Assembly (NCBI GenBank): GCA_950295325.1
Contig: OX485806.1
Span: 11,470,001-11,534,000 of the forward strand
Length of the DNA: 64,000 nucleotides
Direction: 5' to 3'
From: Polytrichum commune
Taxonomy: Eukaryota; Streptophyta; Polytrichopsida; Polytrichales; Polytrichaceae
Shown: one piece after another, positions 45,301 through 57,774 of the stretch
Position numbering within the stretch: position 1 is the stretch's first letter
How the letters are laid out: each line of letters begins with the position of its first letter
Program-made: the position numbers and the translations under genes
The notes under the pieces: generated by a model
Told to the model about the DNA's origin: nothing
Database searches by the model: none
What the model saw: only the letters and a program-made list of their open reading frames with translations

Positions 45301-48300
45301 CCTCATTCTGACAAATTCTTTTCCCATCTACTAAGATTCAACTAAAAGACCTTGCCAATAACAATCCCACCAAGTGTATACTCTCCAAGATGCTTAACTA
45401 GGGAGAACACCCTCCACACCACTTCAGAATCCTATGCGTGGAAAAATAATTAAGTGATTTTGACAAATTGACAAAAAGGCAATGAACATTTTAGTGCAGA
45501 AACAAACCTGTAGTAACATAGCAAGAGGTGACGGAGCCACAAAGATTCATGACGCCAAAGGCAATCATCTCCTTGTTGCCATCAATGTGGTAATCCCGTA
45601 GTGCGGCAAATGTTCGCCCAATTGCCACCCCTTCTGTGAGTGCAATGAGAGCGGCAACAATGCCAATTTTTGCACCTGATGCCATAAGCGGTCCCGAGAG
45701 GAAAAGTTGATGAGCGGAGGGCGGATTTACTCCCTTCGTGATAGGTCCTACCTGAAAAGTTTGGCATTTCACCAATGACTAAGGTTAACATGTCTTAAAT
45801 GGTTAGTTTTTGTTGTTTGCCATAATTCTCAACTTGGATCTCATAATTAAGATCTTGCTTTATATCTGTGCATGTCATATGCAACTTTAGCGACAATCTA
45901 TGGAATTTTCAGATCTCCCTTCTTGCTTCCATGATTTTTTGAAGTCAAAAGTGCTGGAGCTGTAAAACAACCAGGTAGGGCCCCCACAATTATGTTGACT
46001 CTTAAGCCTAAAATGGTTAACAAATATTGAGGACGTAGTCTAATTTCTTTAAAACACAGGATGTTTTTTTGGAGTCTGTTCTTAGATCCACACCTAACCA
46101 CACACCACTCAAATATAGGTGTGCAATTAAGATAACCAAATTAAACACGTTTGCCTACCATTTGTATAGAACTCAAAGGATTAATGTTCAAGAGAGGACT
46201 GCAACATTTGAACTGATTGTAAGAAAAGGTAATAAGAACTTACAATTTTCACTCCATGCTGATCAGCTCGTGTGAGAAAGACGCACAAAGTTGCAAGGAT
46301 AACAGAAGTGAGGGGTGCAATTGCAGCTATCCAGAAGAGCTTCTTCTTCTTTTTGGCCTGTGTCATTTCCCAAACAAACGAATTCAGGAAACAGTAGAAG
46401 GCAGATCCCAAAAAGGGAAAAAAACCAAAAAACCAAAAAACCAAAAAAAAGTATATAGATAGAAGGGTTTAGAATTTAGGGTTCATGAATTTGGAAAGAA
46501 ACAGAATAGGAAAAGGGCGCACCAGGTATTTCGTGCCCAAGAGAAATGCCAAAAATGCAAGTCCGATCACAATCGACCTCCAGTTCCACTGCATGAAATT
46601 CGTACTAAGATCATTGATGATTGTATTTCTTAATATCAACTGACCTGGAAGTCAGTACAGACTTGGACAAATTTAACAGCGGACCCACTACACTGTACGT
46701 TCAGATCTAATTGAGCACGTCTATGCCTAAATTCAGTTTCCATGCAATCTTTTTGGACACCCCTGTCATTGTCATTCCTCAAGTACCGTGCAATAACTGG
46801 TCAAACCACCGTTTGGACCTCAAGCAGAGCAAGTGTAGTGGTCCTTTTGAAATTCTAGACCTTGTACCTTGAGCCAAATAAATCCACTTTAGTGGACAAT
46901 GCCTGCAGTCACAAAAAAAATTGCATCCAACCAAGCCACGTGCTACAATAAACTAAGTGTCTAGGAATGGCACCGTGTACTCACACTCACTATGACAAGA
47001 GAAAACTAGCTAGTAAACAATGAATTTGAATTTCCATTACCTGATCAAGGTGCCCAAAAACTGATTTCATGACCGAGATGAAGTCAGTGGCAGTAGTGAA
47101 GTCTGTGATGTTAAGCAGGCCCTTCAACTGCTGCAAGGCAATGGTGACTGCCGCACCTGCCATGAAGCCTACAATGGCCGCATGCGATAAAAACTCTGTA
47201 ATAAAACCCAACCTGCAGCATTTGCCAGACCGCCATTAAGAAAAAATGGACAAGATATAAACCTTGAATCAATACGGGGAAACAATGTATAGAAAATCAT
47301 AATTTGATGTGATTATTTTATCCAGCCAACAAGGAAACACACAATTAAATAAAGCTGGTAGCAGAATGGAAGACTCAGACTGACCTAAGAATTCCCAAGC
47401 CAGCCTGGAAAATGCCAGCGAAAAATGTGGCAGTGAAAGCTAGGTGTAAGTAAGTGGTTGGCTCTTTTGTAGGGCTGACTTCTTGCTTCAACAGTGTTCC
47501 TAACAAGAGTGACACCACAGCTACAGGACCAATGGCTATGTCGCGAGAACTTCCAAGCACCGCGTAGATCAGGGGCGGCACAAAACTTGAATCTATTGCA
47601 CACAAACAAGACAAAAAACAATTTAGTGAACTCAAACTTCCACTTTGCGCCAAGGTCATTTCATAGTGCTGAGAAGTTAATCACTTGACTAAGCAAATGA
47701 GTATGATGAATTTTCAAAATTTAACTCACATAAACCATTCACAGGTGGCACTCCCGCTAGTTTTGCATATCCAAGATCCTGTATTCACAACAACATACAT
47801 AAATTATCAGGTGCCTAATCTTTCTTTACATCCTAAAGGTGCAGAAAATTACACCAGTCTTACTTGCCTATGAATTTGTTTAATTTCAGATACGGAGGAG
47901 CTAAGTTGCACAACTGGACAAAACAAACCCTATGTGAAAATGATTCGTATCTTATAGTATATTCCAATTTGTGAGGATTGTTCCATCATGAAAATTTACG
48001 TATTTAGAGCTAATTCACAATAAGGCATGTGGGCCTAATTTGGTTACTTATCTTGATCGGACACCTATATTTGAGTGGAATATGGGTAGGTGTGGATCTA
48101 AGAACAGAGACCACAAAATCATTGTATGATTAATAAAGAATGGTCTCCATGCTCAACATCGGTTAACAACTCTAGATTCAGTCATGAACATAAATTAGGG
48201 GGGGGACCTATAAGACCACTTAATAAGAATCTTCTCTTTGATAATGAATAAGATCAATTCATATGAGCTCCAAACCAAATTATGAGGAAATGGCTACAGC

Positions 48301-48815
48301 TTCAATTTGGGCTTGCTAATTCATCTCGTGCTAATTGCATGTATAATGTCCTAGGAGAAGTGGGTGCAGAGCTAGAAGCACGCTAGAAGTGTCCGTTTTT
48401 GGCCCACTTATGTTAATCGCACAATGTTCCAAAAAAGTGCAACCTCCACAAACAGGCTGTACAAAGTTACAGGATAGTTTACTTGCAATGGGTCTGATCA
48501 TGATGATACCTGAGGTATGGCGAGACTGGCGATGGTGAGGCCGGCAATTAAATCACCACCAAACTTTTTAGGTGTATATGTGGTGATCCACTCCAGTATG
48601 GGAAACACAAATTTGAGGCCCAAAATGCCCTTTTGCCTCTTACTCTGGCCTTTGAATTTGTCAAGAGGAGCATCATAGAAAAAAGTTTCCCGTACCGCGA
48701 CTGCGATTTCTTTTACAATGCTGCCCTTGGGAGGCACTTTCACCTTGTGCACCAGAGGCATCTCCTCATTATTGAACTTCCTAACCCCATTCTCATCGTG
48801 CACATTGGACGCCAT
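42345..48815 (-). CDS. SULTR3: SULTR3-like sulfate/anion transporter, 11 exons, 652 aa
   Basis: Exons, read on the minus strand, are 48815-48510, 47778-47730, 47592-47385, 47212-47041, 46588-46523, 46357-46244, 45751-45508, 44693-44407, 43812-43536, 43186-43110 and 42503-42345. All ten introns are GT-AG, phases agree, and the 1,959 coding bases end in TAA. The product is an SLC26/SulP membrane transporter, which moves sulfate or related anions across a plasma or plastid membrane. Residues about 75-500 form the multi-pass domain and include SLAIPQ, the family signature [28 protein letters not shown] and [14 protein letters not shown]. Residues about 520-640 are a STAS domain with IDTSG at 579-583, whose Thr matches the regulatory site known in plant SULTRs. 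Length is normal for the family. The N-terminal VHKVKVPPK and overall wording fit group 3 best, near SULTR3;3/3;4. The stretch [18 protein letters not shown] is more like groups 1/2, so subgroup is uncertain. The start is the first ATG of exon 1. Confidence 0.93.
43275..43495. mobile_element. Family-1 MITE inside SULTR intron 9
   Basis: The terminal inverted repeats are CAC(T/A)GATTATCCGAATTAG at 43275-43299 and its complement at 43471-43495. The body ('ttggtaaaat', 'gttacacagtgctat', 'caaatagtaacacg') matches, in opposite orientation, the copies at 2180-2365, 13010-13190 and 52094-52302. I could not define a clean target duplication. It fills most of the 349-base intron without touching the splice sites. 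Confidence 0.7.
44694..45507 (-). other. SULTR intron 7 carrying a family-H repeat
   Basis: This is the longest intron (814 bases). At about 44900-45290 it holds a minus-oriented family-H copy, with 'gtgagatgattgccaaatcc', 'cctcataattttcagagctc' and 'ttatgttgactattgagcc'. It is the most complete of the intronic copies. Confidence 0.65.
45752..46243 (-). other. SULTR intron 6 carrying a family-H repeat
   Basis: The 492-base intron contains, at about 45880-46150, a minus-oriented family-H fragment. It shows 'ttatgttgactcttaagcc', 'aaaatggttaacaaatattg' and 'agatccacacctaaccacac'. The flanking exons are intact and the splice sites are canonical. Confidence 0.65.
47779..48509 (-). other. SULTR intron 1 carrying a family-H repeat
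   Basis: The 731-base intron begins GTATCATC after CAG and ends in CAG before GATCTTGG. From about 48020 to 48420 it contains a plus-oriented copy of the repeat here called family H. Recognisable words are 'cacctatatttgagtgg', 'aggtgtggatctaagaac', 'aacataaattagggggg' and 'agaagtgggtgcagagc'. The same words occur in minus orientation in introns 6 and 7. Confidence 0.7.
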
Positions 48816-50755
48816 ATTTCCTCACCTGTTCAAATTTCCATCAACATTTTCAAAAACAGTCCATCCATAATACTCACAAAACATCACAAGTGTTGAGAGG
48901 AATTCAGACAACATACTTGACATGAAAGAGGATTCAAACATTAGACAATACCAAAGTAAAAATGCAATTACGCTGGGGATGCGAGTATGTAGAAAAAGAA
49001 TAATGAGGTTTGGTTGGCTATGACGTGATTACATTAACCATTCTCAACAGTCACTCCATAATACTCAACAACGACATTACAAGTGGAAGAGGAATTAAAA
49101 AAACTTAAATGGCAACTTTAGAGTAGGATTCAGAGAGTTTGACCGAATCAAATTAAATGGCAACTTTCCTACACAGATGAACAACTACCCGGGGTGCCAG
49201 TGTGTAGAAGAAATAAATGATTTAGTTTGGTGTGAATTTTTCCCTTGTTAAGGAGCCATGATGGTGTCAAGCTACATTGGCCTTGTGCAATTCAATTCCA
49301 CAATCTAAGCTTGTCAATCCACAACAATGACACAGAAGTGTTACAAGGGAATTAAGACAGTAGACTTGACATGAAGTAGGATTTAAGGAATTATGCCATA
49401 CCCGAAGTCGATTGCACCAACTACACCACTACGTAGATGAACAACTTACCCGGGGAAGCAAGTATGTAAAAAAGAAAATCATGTAGTTTGGTGGAATATT
49501 GCCCTTCTTAACAAGACGTAAAATTCTACAACCTGAGGTTATTCATGATGACAAGTTCAACTTCGTGAGCTTCAATCTCTCGGAAGGAACTTAGAGCATA
49601 ATGTAGCTGGGTCATTACCAAAAACTCAAAAGATACATATACATATATATATATATATAACCTTGTGTATAATCTCTGACACCATCTCCGGACAGCAACC
49701 ATAAAAAGGGAAATTCAAAATGAAAAAAACTCGGAAGCTTAGACAACAATGCCAGGCCAGGACTTTGAAGTTTAACCACCCACAACGGCGTTTCACCAAT
49801 GCAGGTGCCGAAAGAAGAGAGCCTGGGAGCCAAGGGAATCCCAATTGCGACAACCCATAAGTTGCATCAAAACTCACCAAAATTCTTCAAAGTGGTAAAC
49901 CGACCTCCGCCGAACCTTCAAACAAACTCGGGAGCCAGACAGACAGACAGATGCTTCACAACCTCGAAGTCAGTTTCCCAGTTCTCTATCACCCTCAAAA
50001 ATCAACCTCAAGTTTTGTTTTTAGATGATGATGGTCCCTCATCAAACTGCCGCTGGCCGATTCCTTCTTCCGACATTTTTTGAATCCCTCCATTCTTCTT
50101 TCTCTCTCCTCAGGTTTCTTTGAAGCTAAGAACCCGGAGCTCTCAAGCATTGACACTAACTTAACCCCCAACAACAATTTTCTATCACCTCGCAGCTACC
50201 ACAAACAAACAAACCGAAGGAAGAGGAGGAGAAACCATGAGAATACACAAAGCTAGGCAGAGGTATAGGAAACGCTGCAAATAACAACCAAGCAAGTAGA
50301 CCAGTTATCACAAAGGTGGAAGTGGAGAACACCAAACTCTCTTTCGTTGAATTCACATACCCAAGTTGCAAGATCCTTCCAATTCCGTCACAAGCCCGCC
50401 CCTATGTCGCAGTGCTTGTTTTCCCACCGAGTCCTAAAACCCTGCTCCTAACCCAAAACCCCCCACCACCACCACCGCTGCCGCCGCCATCACCACCGCC
50501 CCCCTCTTCCGAAACTCCCAAATTCCCCAAACTCTTCACACCACTAACCAAAAACCAATCCTCCCGCCGTAATGGACACACACCCAAAATTGAATGAGTC
50601 CAAGTACACTTGGCAGTCAGACTTGCTGCGAGGGAAGGACTTCAACCCAATGATGCGTCTTCAGTATATGAATGTGTATATGAATGTGTATATGAATGAT
50701 AGAGTATGTAATACGTTGAGCTCAGAAAAGACTGAGTTGCAGGGAGAGTGAGTGG
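48816..50755 (-). other. Upstream/5' UTR region of SULTR, contents unresolved
   Basis: Imperfect direct repeats appear at about 48900-49500, each with a phrase like 'acatgaagtaggattyaa' and 'gatgaacaacttacccgggg'. A (TA)n tract lies at 49640-49660. Proline-coding CCACCG runs at 50460-50510 open frames on both strands, but these are chance frames lacking ATG starts. It probably includes a leader or a leader intron. Confidence 0.35.
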
Positions 50756-50762
50756 TTTTATA
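50756..50762 (-). promoter_or_regulatory. Candidate TATA box for a minus-strand transcript
   Basis: The minus strand reads CACATATAAAACCACTC here, a good plant TATA box that would place a start near 50725. Upstream (50770-51000) lies a purine/pyrimidine-skewed tract with repeated gaagga units, as is common in plant promoters. The next gene downstream on this strand is the SULTR gene, whose ATG is about 1.9 kb away. The minus strand offers a possible donor (CTTGG/GTATGTG near 50357) and a possible acceptor (TTTGAACAG just upstream of the ATG). A 5' UTR intron is therefore possible but unproven. Confidence 0.35.
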
Positions 50763-51327
50763 TGTGAGGAAGAGGGAAGGGAGAGAAGGAAGGGGAGGAG
50801 AAGGAGAAGGAGAAGGAAGTGGGAGTAGGACGTAGCATGGGCCTGTGGATGGGTTTTATAGCGCCAAATGTAATGTGGGTAACAAGGGAGTGTGATGCGG
50901 GATCAGGGACTGTGAAAAAACAAACTGCGGGAAAAGAGGAAAAAGGCCGGTTCTGAGTCATTCTCCTGCAGGAATCCGACTCATGCATTGGTCACCTGTT
51001 TCATTGTGTATGTAGTGTTGTGTAATTGTTGGGCTGTCATGAATCATTGCGTTACTTTCTTTCTTGTTACCGTATGGTTGGATGATGCTGTTGGTATAAT
51101 GAGGAAGGTTTCTAGGTTAGGTGCCCAGATGGTTACTTGTTCTTCGCTTGGCTGCGCATTGGAAGTAGAGGAAGGTTCGGGCTGTGCATTCGCGGTGGGC
51201 CGGCGAGACACAGGAGGGAGAGAGAGAGAGGATCTTTCGCTTCTTTCTTTGGGGCTTTCCTTTCTTCTGTCAGTTTTTTACTAAGAACCTACCCAAGAGC
51301 TTACGTACATTACAACAGGTCCACTAA

Positions 51328-51455
51328 CGTAGTTTCCATGTAGGCCGCTTGCCCACCAGATTCTCAGATTCTAGTGAATATGTAGATTCCACCTGGTGGA
51401 AATCTACATTTCCACTAGAATCAAATGAGCGAGCAGCATGCATGGAAACTAGCCC
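51328..51455. mobile_element. Tiny PIF/Harbinger-like MITE, family F
   Basis: The ends 'tagtttccatg' and 'catggaaactagccc' are complementary. TAA flanks at 51325-51327 and 51456-51458. The interior is itself palindromic ('gattctagtg...cactagaatc', 'gtagattccacctggtgg'). Confidence 0.6.
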
Positions 51456-51574
51456 TAAGTGCACAAAAGGGGATTCTTAAAGCGGTCACATAGTTTGTTA
51501 AATCAATCACAAATATTGACGCATGGTCATATGACCTGCCAAACTGTGAATTCTCATCACACACATGAAGAGGA

Positions 51575-51965
51575 GCCATGCATCATTCAGTTGCATGGTT
51601 GTGTTTCATTTTGTATTTAGCATGTGACATGGGCCTCCACTATTTTACCTTCACGGGAACAAACCTAGAAAATAGGAGGAAACTGACACTAGTACGAAGA
51701 ATGAATAGTGCCGGTATAAATAGTATGAATATTATGGATAATGTTGGTATTTTTAGTGAATGTGTTGTTATTAATAATAATTTTATGAATAATACTGGGA
51801 TGAATAGTGGATCGTGTGAATAGTGCTGGGAGTATAACTCCACCCAAATTTCCAAGTGTTAGCTTGAATGTATGAATAGTAAATGAATATTCTTACTTGG
51901 CCCACAAAATATAATTGACATATTCTAGGGTCATGGAACAAGCCCACATGGTTGAATAATGTTAT
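51575..51965. repeat. Family-J repeat, copy 1, with degenerate GAATAGTG units
   Basis: Shared words with 58435-58835 are 'gacatgggcctccactattt', 'agaaaataggaggaaactga', 'gggagtataactccaccc' and 'cttgaatgtatga'. The middle is a run of loose 'atgaatagtg' units separated by AT-rich spacers. Confidence 0.65.
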
Positions 51966-52093
51966 GGCAAGGTATTAGGTTTGTGTTAGAATTAATAAAT
52001 TTGACCAACTTGGAAGACATGTCGAAGCTTAGTCGACACCTTACATCATGATTGTGGTAGTTTTAACCAATGTGTGGTTGATTTGACAATCCC

Positions 52094-52302
52094 CACACTG
52101 AATATTGTATTTAGTGTCACTTGCTATTTGGAATTATGCAATGCTATATCTCTATTTAAAATATATCTCATATTTTGCCAACAATTGTCAAATTGGTTGT
52201 TTGGACGTTATAGAAACATTAACAACTTTACTTGGTAGAAATTACATGAATAGCAAAAAAGATATAGCATTGTGTAACTCCAAATAGTAAGTGACACTAA
52301 AT
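52094..52302. mobile_element. Family-1 MITE, most complete copy
   Basis: It runs 'cactgaatattgtatttag', 'cacttgctatttggaattat', ... 'actccaaatagtaagtgaca'. The inverted subterminal words CTATTTGGAATTA and AACTCCAAATAG define the family. No coding content. Confidence 0.65.
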
Positions 52303-55300
52303 AATCCCATAATTGAGTGGCTAGGGCTAGACGGGGTGAATAATGCCAACACGATTCAGTTTTGTCACACTTACCGAGGGGGCTTACTAAGTCAAAACCC
52401 ACCCCTTTAGGTTTGTTGTTGGTTTATACTAATTTAAGTACATTTGACTAATTTGGGTTCTTGTTTGATCCAGGGGTTAATATTTCAAAAGATAGCAAAC
52501 TTCAGGTTGTATATTAACAAAGAACATTTTTCATCCTCCCCCTTGGTGAGGGGTTGTGAACAATACCTACCAAAGGGGAGGGTAAACCATGGGAGAGGAG
52601 GGTAAACCATACTCATCATTAATGTAGATCATGGATGTTCCTATTTTAAGGAAAAAGTAACTCTTAGGTTTATCATGATTGGAGACCCCAAGTTGGTCCA
52701 GTGAGCATAAATTGGGATGGGCCAACAACAAACCTATAAGGGGCATGCTTTTAATGTTCCCCCTTGGTAGGTGTTATGAAACAAAACCATCTGGACACTT
52801 TGCCTTTTGAGATAGGCCTCAAAAGTATTAGCTAAGGTGGAAAGGTAGTCACTTCTGTAATAGCAAGTATACATCATTTTTTAAGTTGATTTTGATCCTG
52901 TAGTTAGCAACAAAGACCCCAAAATAGTGCAAGGGGACCCACACATCTACAGGGTCATGTTTTTACTAAACCCCCTTCACCTTAGTAACATTGGTGAGGG
53001 CCCTCAAAGACAAGGCCTCTACTCATGACCCTTTGATGCAATCTTTAAGTTGCCATATAAAGAGGGTCCCAGTGTGAGTTGGGGTTTTATTGAGTTAGGG
53101 TCACAAGAATCAAACAAGACACTTCTCAAGCTCTTCATCGTTGGTTCATCTAACCAAAAAAATTGCCACGGGGAAGACACATCACATGCATACGAACGTG
53201 AATATGATATGTGGAATAGTTGCATGCAGTGAGTAGGAAAAAACGTCCAAAACTCATGTTTGACCCGAAGTTGACATGTTTACAAAATCTAGACTTTTTG
53301 GTTAACTAGATCACATGGGCAGATTGTACTCGTTGTACTCATAATCTAGTATTTGCGTCCTCACCAGCTGATGTATCCAAACCCCACCGATCAAAACTCC
53401 TACAAACTTCTCCAAACATTTTCACCATGTTGGCTTGCGATCGAGTACATTCAATAATTCTTATTGGTCCCTCAACTACGCCACCCATCCCAAAAAAAAA
53501 TACAACAACATGGGGACGAAGAGACTCTTCACTCATGCGTGCTCCCTAGGGAGCTAACATTCACATCTATCTACCTCTAGTCTTGAGATGATTCGTACTA
53601 GGAGTTCAATACTTCAAAGGCTTTTCATGGTGGTGTAACAAACATGCATAGAAGCACCTTTGATTGTGAGACATTTTCTGACATTGTACTTGAAACCCTA
53701 CACGGCCATAAAGTTGGGTTAAGATTTATGGCATACATAGTCCAACATGAAGCCCCTTTGAAGCATGGTGTCCAAGATTCGGAACCATGTGGTCAAGACT
53801 TAGGGAGTAAAGCTTTAGTTGTGACATGTCAATACATGATTCGCCAAATGTTTTTTAAACCACAACCACCATAGTACCTCACCTATCGGTTTCAAACACT
53901 TCGGGTGTTGAAGTTGAGCTCAATTTTATGCCACGTCATCAACCTTTGCAAATGATCCGACCGACAATTTTGTTTGACACACAGCACCCACTCGCTCCAA
54001 AATAATAATTGATTGATGTTGATGAGGTCCAAGTTAGTACTCCTACAGTATTATAACTTGTAGTGGGTCCGCTAGCGACATTTCTCTTGCTCTCTCATAT
54101 GGGAGTGTGGGAACTAGCATAATGTATGCCTGCCATAAAACAGTCCCCGAGTCTCTTGTGTCATTATCAATAGGTTAGTGTTGAAATAAAGGTTGTAAAT
54201 GCACTTAACATTATCAAGCAATGTACGTTCGTTCATCGGGGTCTTAAGAGTACAATCGTGGGATGCCACAGCTAGTGCATAATCATTCTTCACTTATTTT
54301 GGTCACCTCTGCAAGATGAACAATACTCAATCTTAGTATTATTCAGTTTGTCGAGGTGAACAAACATGCGGGGTCATGCTACTAGGAAGTTATTGAATAT
54401 TATTAATGTGATACATGTTAGTCAAAACACATCAGTTGGCATGCCGTGTGGGGCCCAACAACGGTTGGGCAGGTTGTAACAGAATCTCTTATCATGTATG
54501 TTGGGTAGGTTCCAACAAAATCTTTGAAGTTCCCCCTTTTGGAAAGGGAGCTTTGCCCCTAGGTTATGTAATGTTAAAGCCATATCCCCTAACACAAATA
54601 TCATAATACAATTGATGGAGCTCACCTTTTGTCATGACGTATGCACAAAGACATCAACACACACACACACACACAAACTAACTACAATGTCTTAATATAC
54701 GCAACTAGAAACAAAAATTGGAAAGCTAAGTCCCTTATAGTAATCAATGTCGGCGTAAGGGGGAGCATACACACAACAATCATGAAACAACTCAAAGACA
54801 TTTAAATCCTACCCTTACAAATACATATATAATGAAAGACTTGCACCAAACCTCGATCAAAGACCTAACCAACTTTTCCCTAAACAAGAGGAAATTGGAC
54901 AATAAGAAAAACCCAATCGTAGCCCCCTCCCCATGCCTTTCCCCTGCAAACTTGGATTAGGTAGAAACACACCACTTGAGTCCACCCACGTGGAGGGCAA
55001 TGTCAAATTTTTATTAAATTGCGTAAGAAAAAAATATAGGGTGTTTTTAATTCAAGGGAGAGGAAAATTATACAAATTCTGGAATTATTATAGCTTGGAT
55101 GAAATGACCCGCATAATAGTAAGTGAAAAATATAGGTAGTATTTAATTTTTATTAATGTAGTAAGGTCTATTATATTTGGAGGAATGAAGAATATATGTA
55201 AGGTTCAATGAATGTCTTTGGATTGGATGAGAAGTTGCCTTAATTGACTAAAAGTCATCAAATTTAGATGTTGGCAAGCTTGGTCACTGAGAATTTCAAG

Positions 55301-55366
55301 ATAGTGCTAGATTGTTTCGAGATAATGATGCAACTAGGTACCATTCAAATTTATTTGCACATACTG
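52303..55366. other. Intergenic stretch, no gene recognised
   Basis: Stops in all frames. A short (AC)n tract lies at about 54658-54674. A few words near 52560-52760 are repeated locally ('gggaggggaaaccat'-like, 'accaaaggggaggg'). No gene or delimitable element is supported. Confidence 0.4.
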
Positions 55367-55369
55367 TTA

Positions 55370-55961
55370 GGACCGCTTCACACTATGGCCGAAGGTTAAC
55401 ATGCCGTTAGTTTCCACCAATCAGATTGCAACAAACCAAGAATTCAGCCTCTCGACCCTTCACACACTAGCGGCCAAAGTCCAAAGGCCATCGCTCTCCA
55501 AAATGCCTTCATGGCAATATTTTTTTTTACCAAGGCGATGGACTCTTAAAGGAAGTTTGGGTCGGATAGGAATGGAAACCCAAACTATGGTCAAGAGGTT
55601 ATCGATTTTTTATCATTAAAAATTTTCAAAAACTAACAAGATCTTGGCCGTTAGATTGGAGGGGTTGTTTTGGGTAGGGAATAAAGTGTGATGCTCCTCC
55701 TTCATGGGATGGGTTTGGACTTTGGGCTTGGCCCTTGCAGGCTTCACACTATGGTTGTCCAAGTCGAGAGGTTGTGGGAGTTCATGGCCAAAGATTTGGA
55801 CTATGGGCTTAGCCTTTGGAGGCTTCACACTATGCCCGGCTGAAGGCTCCAATTCCTATATTTTATTGGCTATTTGCAACCCGTTTCTTTGGACTCTCAA
55901 CAAAGTTTGGCCATTCAATCCACGGCCTCTCAACTTAGACGACCATAATGCGAAGTGGCCC
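55370..55961. mobile_element. PIF/Harbinger-like MITE, family B, copy 3
   Basis: The left end GGACCGCTTCACACTATGG and right end CGAAGTGGCCC are flanked by TTA at 55367-55369 and 55962-55964. The interior ('tggccgttagattggagggg', 'ggacttt...cttggccctt', 'cacggcctctcaac') matches the other two copies, in reverse orientation. Confidence 0.86.
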
Positions 55962-55964
55962 TTA

Positions 55965-57774
55965 GTGTGTTGTTGTCATTTTGTTTATGAATTAACGTCA
56001 ATTTATGTCAAAAATCCAAAATTATGATAAATGGTACAATTTGCAAACAAAGTAGAGTCTATAAAATAAATTTATAGTATACATTATATCTACCTATAGG
56101 GTCTTGGAAAATAACTCAAAATACCATTTCATCTACTAATAGGCTATCAATTATTCAAGAAATTTAGATAATTAGCCCATCTTTAATTAACTCATGACCA
56201 CATGTTGTTTACAAAAGTATATAGCTTTGTGATCTCCCTGTGAGTCCACCCTTTGAAAGAAAGAGACTAAACCATGTAATCATACCCAACTCACATGCAT
56301 AAATAACTTGGCAAACGAGCTCATATTAGTGTAGAATACACCAATGTTTCTAATTTGTTTACTTCCTTTTCCTTGTCATCCAAAGAAGATTTTCCATGAT
56401 AACTGTAAAACTCCGACTTGTTCATGAAAGTAATTACATAATACTTACATATTCTATAATCATGAATTTAAACATGTGATCATATTTATTATTTCATATT
56501 ATATTCTTAAATTTTGTGTTGTTGCTAATTGAGGAGGATTTCAAGACATCCTAGCATGTAGTTTTTGGCCACTCTATAAATAAAAAATAACCTTTTGAAG
56601 TGTCGATTTGCATGTGTGTTTGAAACTAAACCCTTTATAAGGGTCCCTTTTGGGTTAGGGTAAAAAACTTGACAATCAATAGGTGTATGTATCAATTATG
56701 GCCCTTCTCAAGTGTTGTAAAGACCCGTTCCCGACCAAGTCCAAGAGAAAGCTCTTTTAGCTTTGTGTTCACATTCATGGAAGTAATGTAGTCCAAAGGA
56801 AATTTGCCTTTCATTATTGTACCATCAAGACGTGGTGCATGAAAGTAAGGGCAAATAACCCTTCTCAAGTGGTGTGGCCCATTGCATCTAGCGCATCTAA
56901 TAAGATATCTCTACACTAGCTTGATGGAGTGAACAAACACTATATTCTATATCTAATTTAGTGTATCTCACATTATTCATCATTCATTACCCATAAACGA
57001 TCTTGCAATCACTAGACGACAACCATAGATGATGGTATGGAAAACTTGTTTTTTGGGGGTTTGGAACACATGAGGCGTTTGACCACCTGGCTAGTTATTA
57101 TGTCAAGTAGAGAGAAGATTTCATGGTCAGGAATCGAACCGCCATCCACTCCATTTAGTTTTGGGTACTTCTCCACTATCATGCACTAGTTTAGGGTCAT
57201 CTCGGACCGGTTACAGAACACTTGTTGCTACAAGATAAATCATAAAGGTCACCATGATTAATGTGGCACAATTATTGTGCCTCGGTGGGATTATATGTGG
57301 CATTGGCCACATGGAGAAATTGTGTCAGAATTAAGCAAGTGCAAGGTATGTGGATATTATTTGGTTCATTTGTCATGTTTGCAATCTTCTACTAAGTACA
57401 TTTACACAATGAAATTGTGTTACATTAGCAAATACACAATGAACCATTGGCAAAAATATGGGGAATATTTTGCAAAATATTGTCAGTCCCACATAACATT
57501 GTTATGAATCTAAATAATGTTATGCACATATTGCCTAAAAAATCACTTCTTGTAGTTGAGATAAATATTTTTGGATGAGATAAGAATGGATGCCCCACAA
57601 GATGGATGGAAAACTAATTGTGGACACACTTGGGACACACATGGTGGTCTAGGGAAGTTCTATATTGGGACTTATAGAAGGACTAGAGGAAGAAAAAATT
57701 GTATGTGACTAGAGTTATATGTAAGTTAAGTCTTTTTCATGGACATTCACAACACTGAAAGATTGTGACTTTAA
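55965..57774. other. Intergenic stretch; possible SINE and zinc-finger-like remnant
   Basis: At 57130-57140 the minus strand has GGTTCGATTCC, a perfect B box, with an A-box-like TAGTGGAGAAG at 57178-57168: a possible second SINE. At 57277-57360 (plus) a short frame reads MWHWPHGEIVSELSKCKVCG, faintly like a BED-type zinc finger of hAT transposases. Both are weak. Confidence 0.3.

Noticed and set aside
50316-50597. Proline-rich frame (PPPPPPLPPPSPPPP) upstream of the SULTR gene
   Set aside because: No ATG, no domain, and a matching open frame on the other strand; caused by a CCACCG-type low-complexity tract.
53644-53874. 76-codon ATG-started frame
   Set aside because: No recognisable domain, no splice-linked neighbours and no repeat of it elsewhere; length is within chance for this composition.
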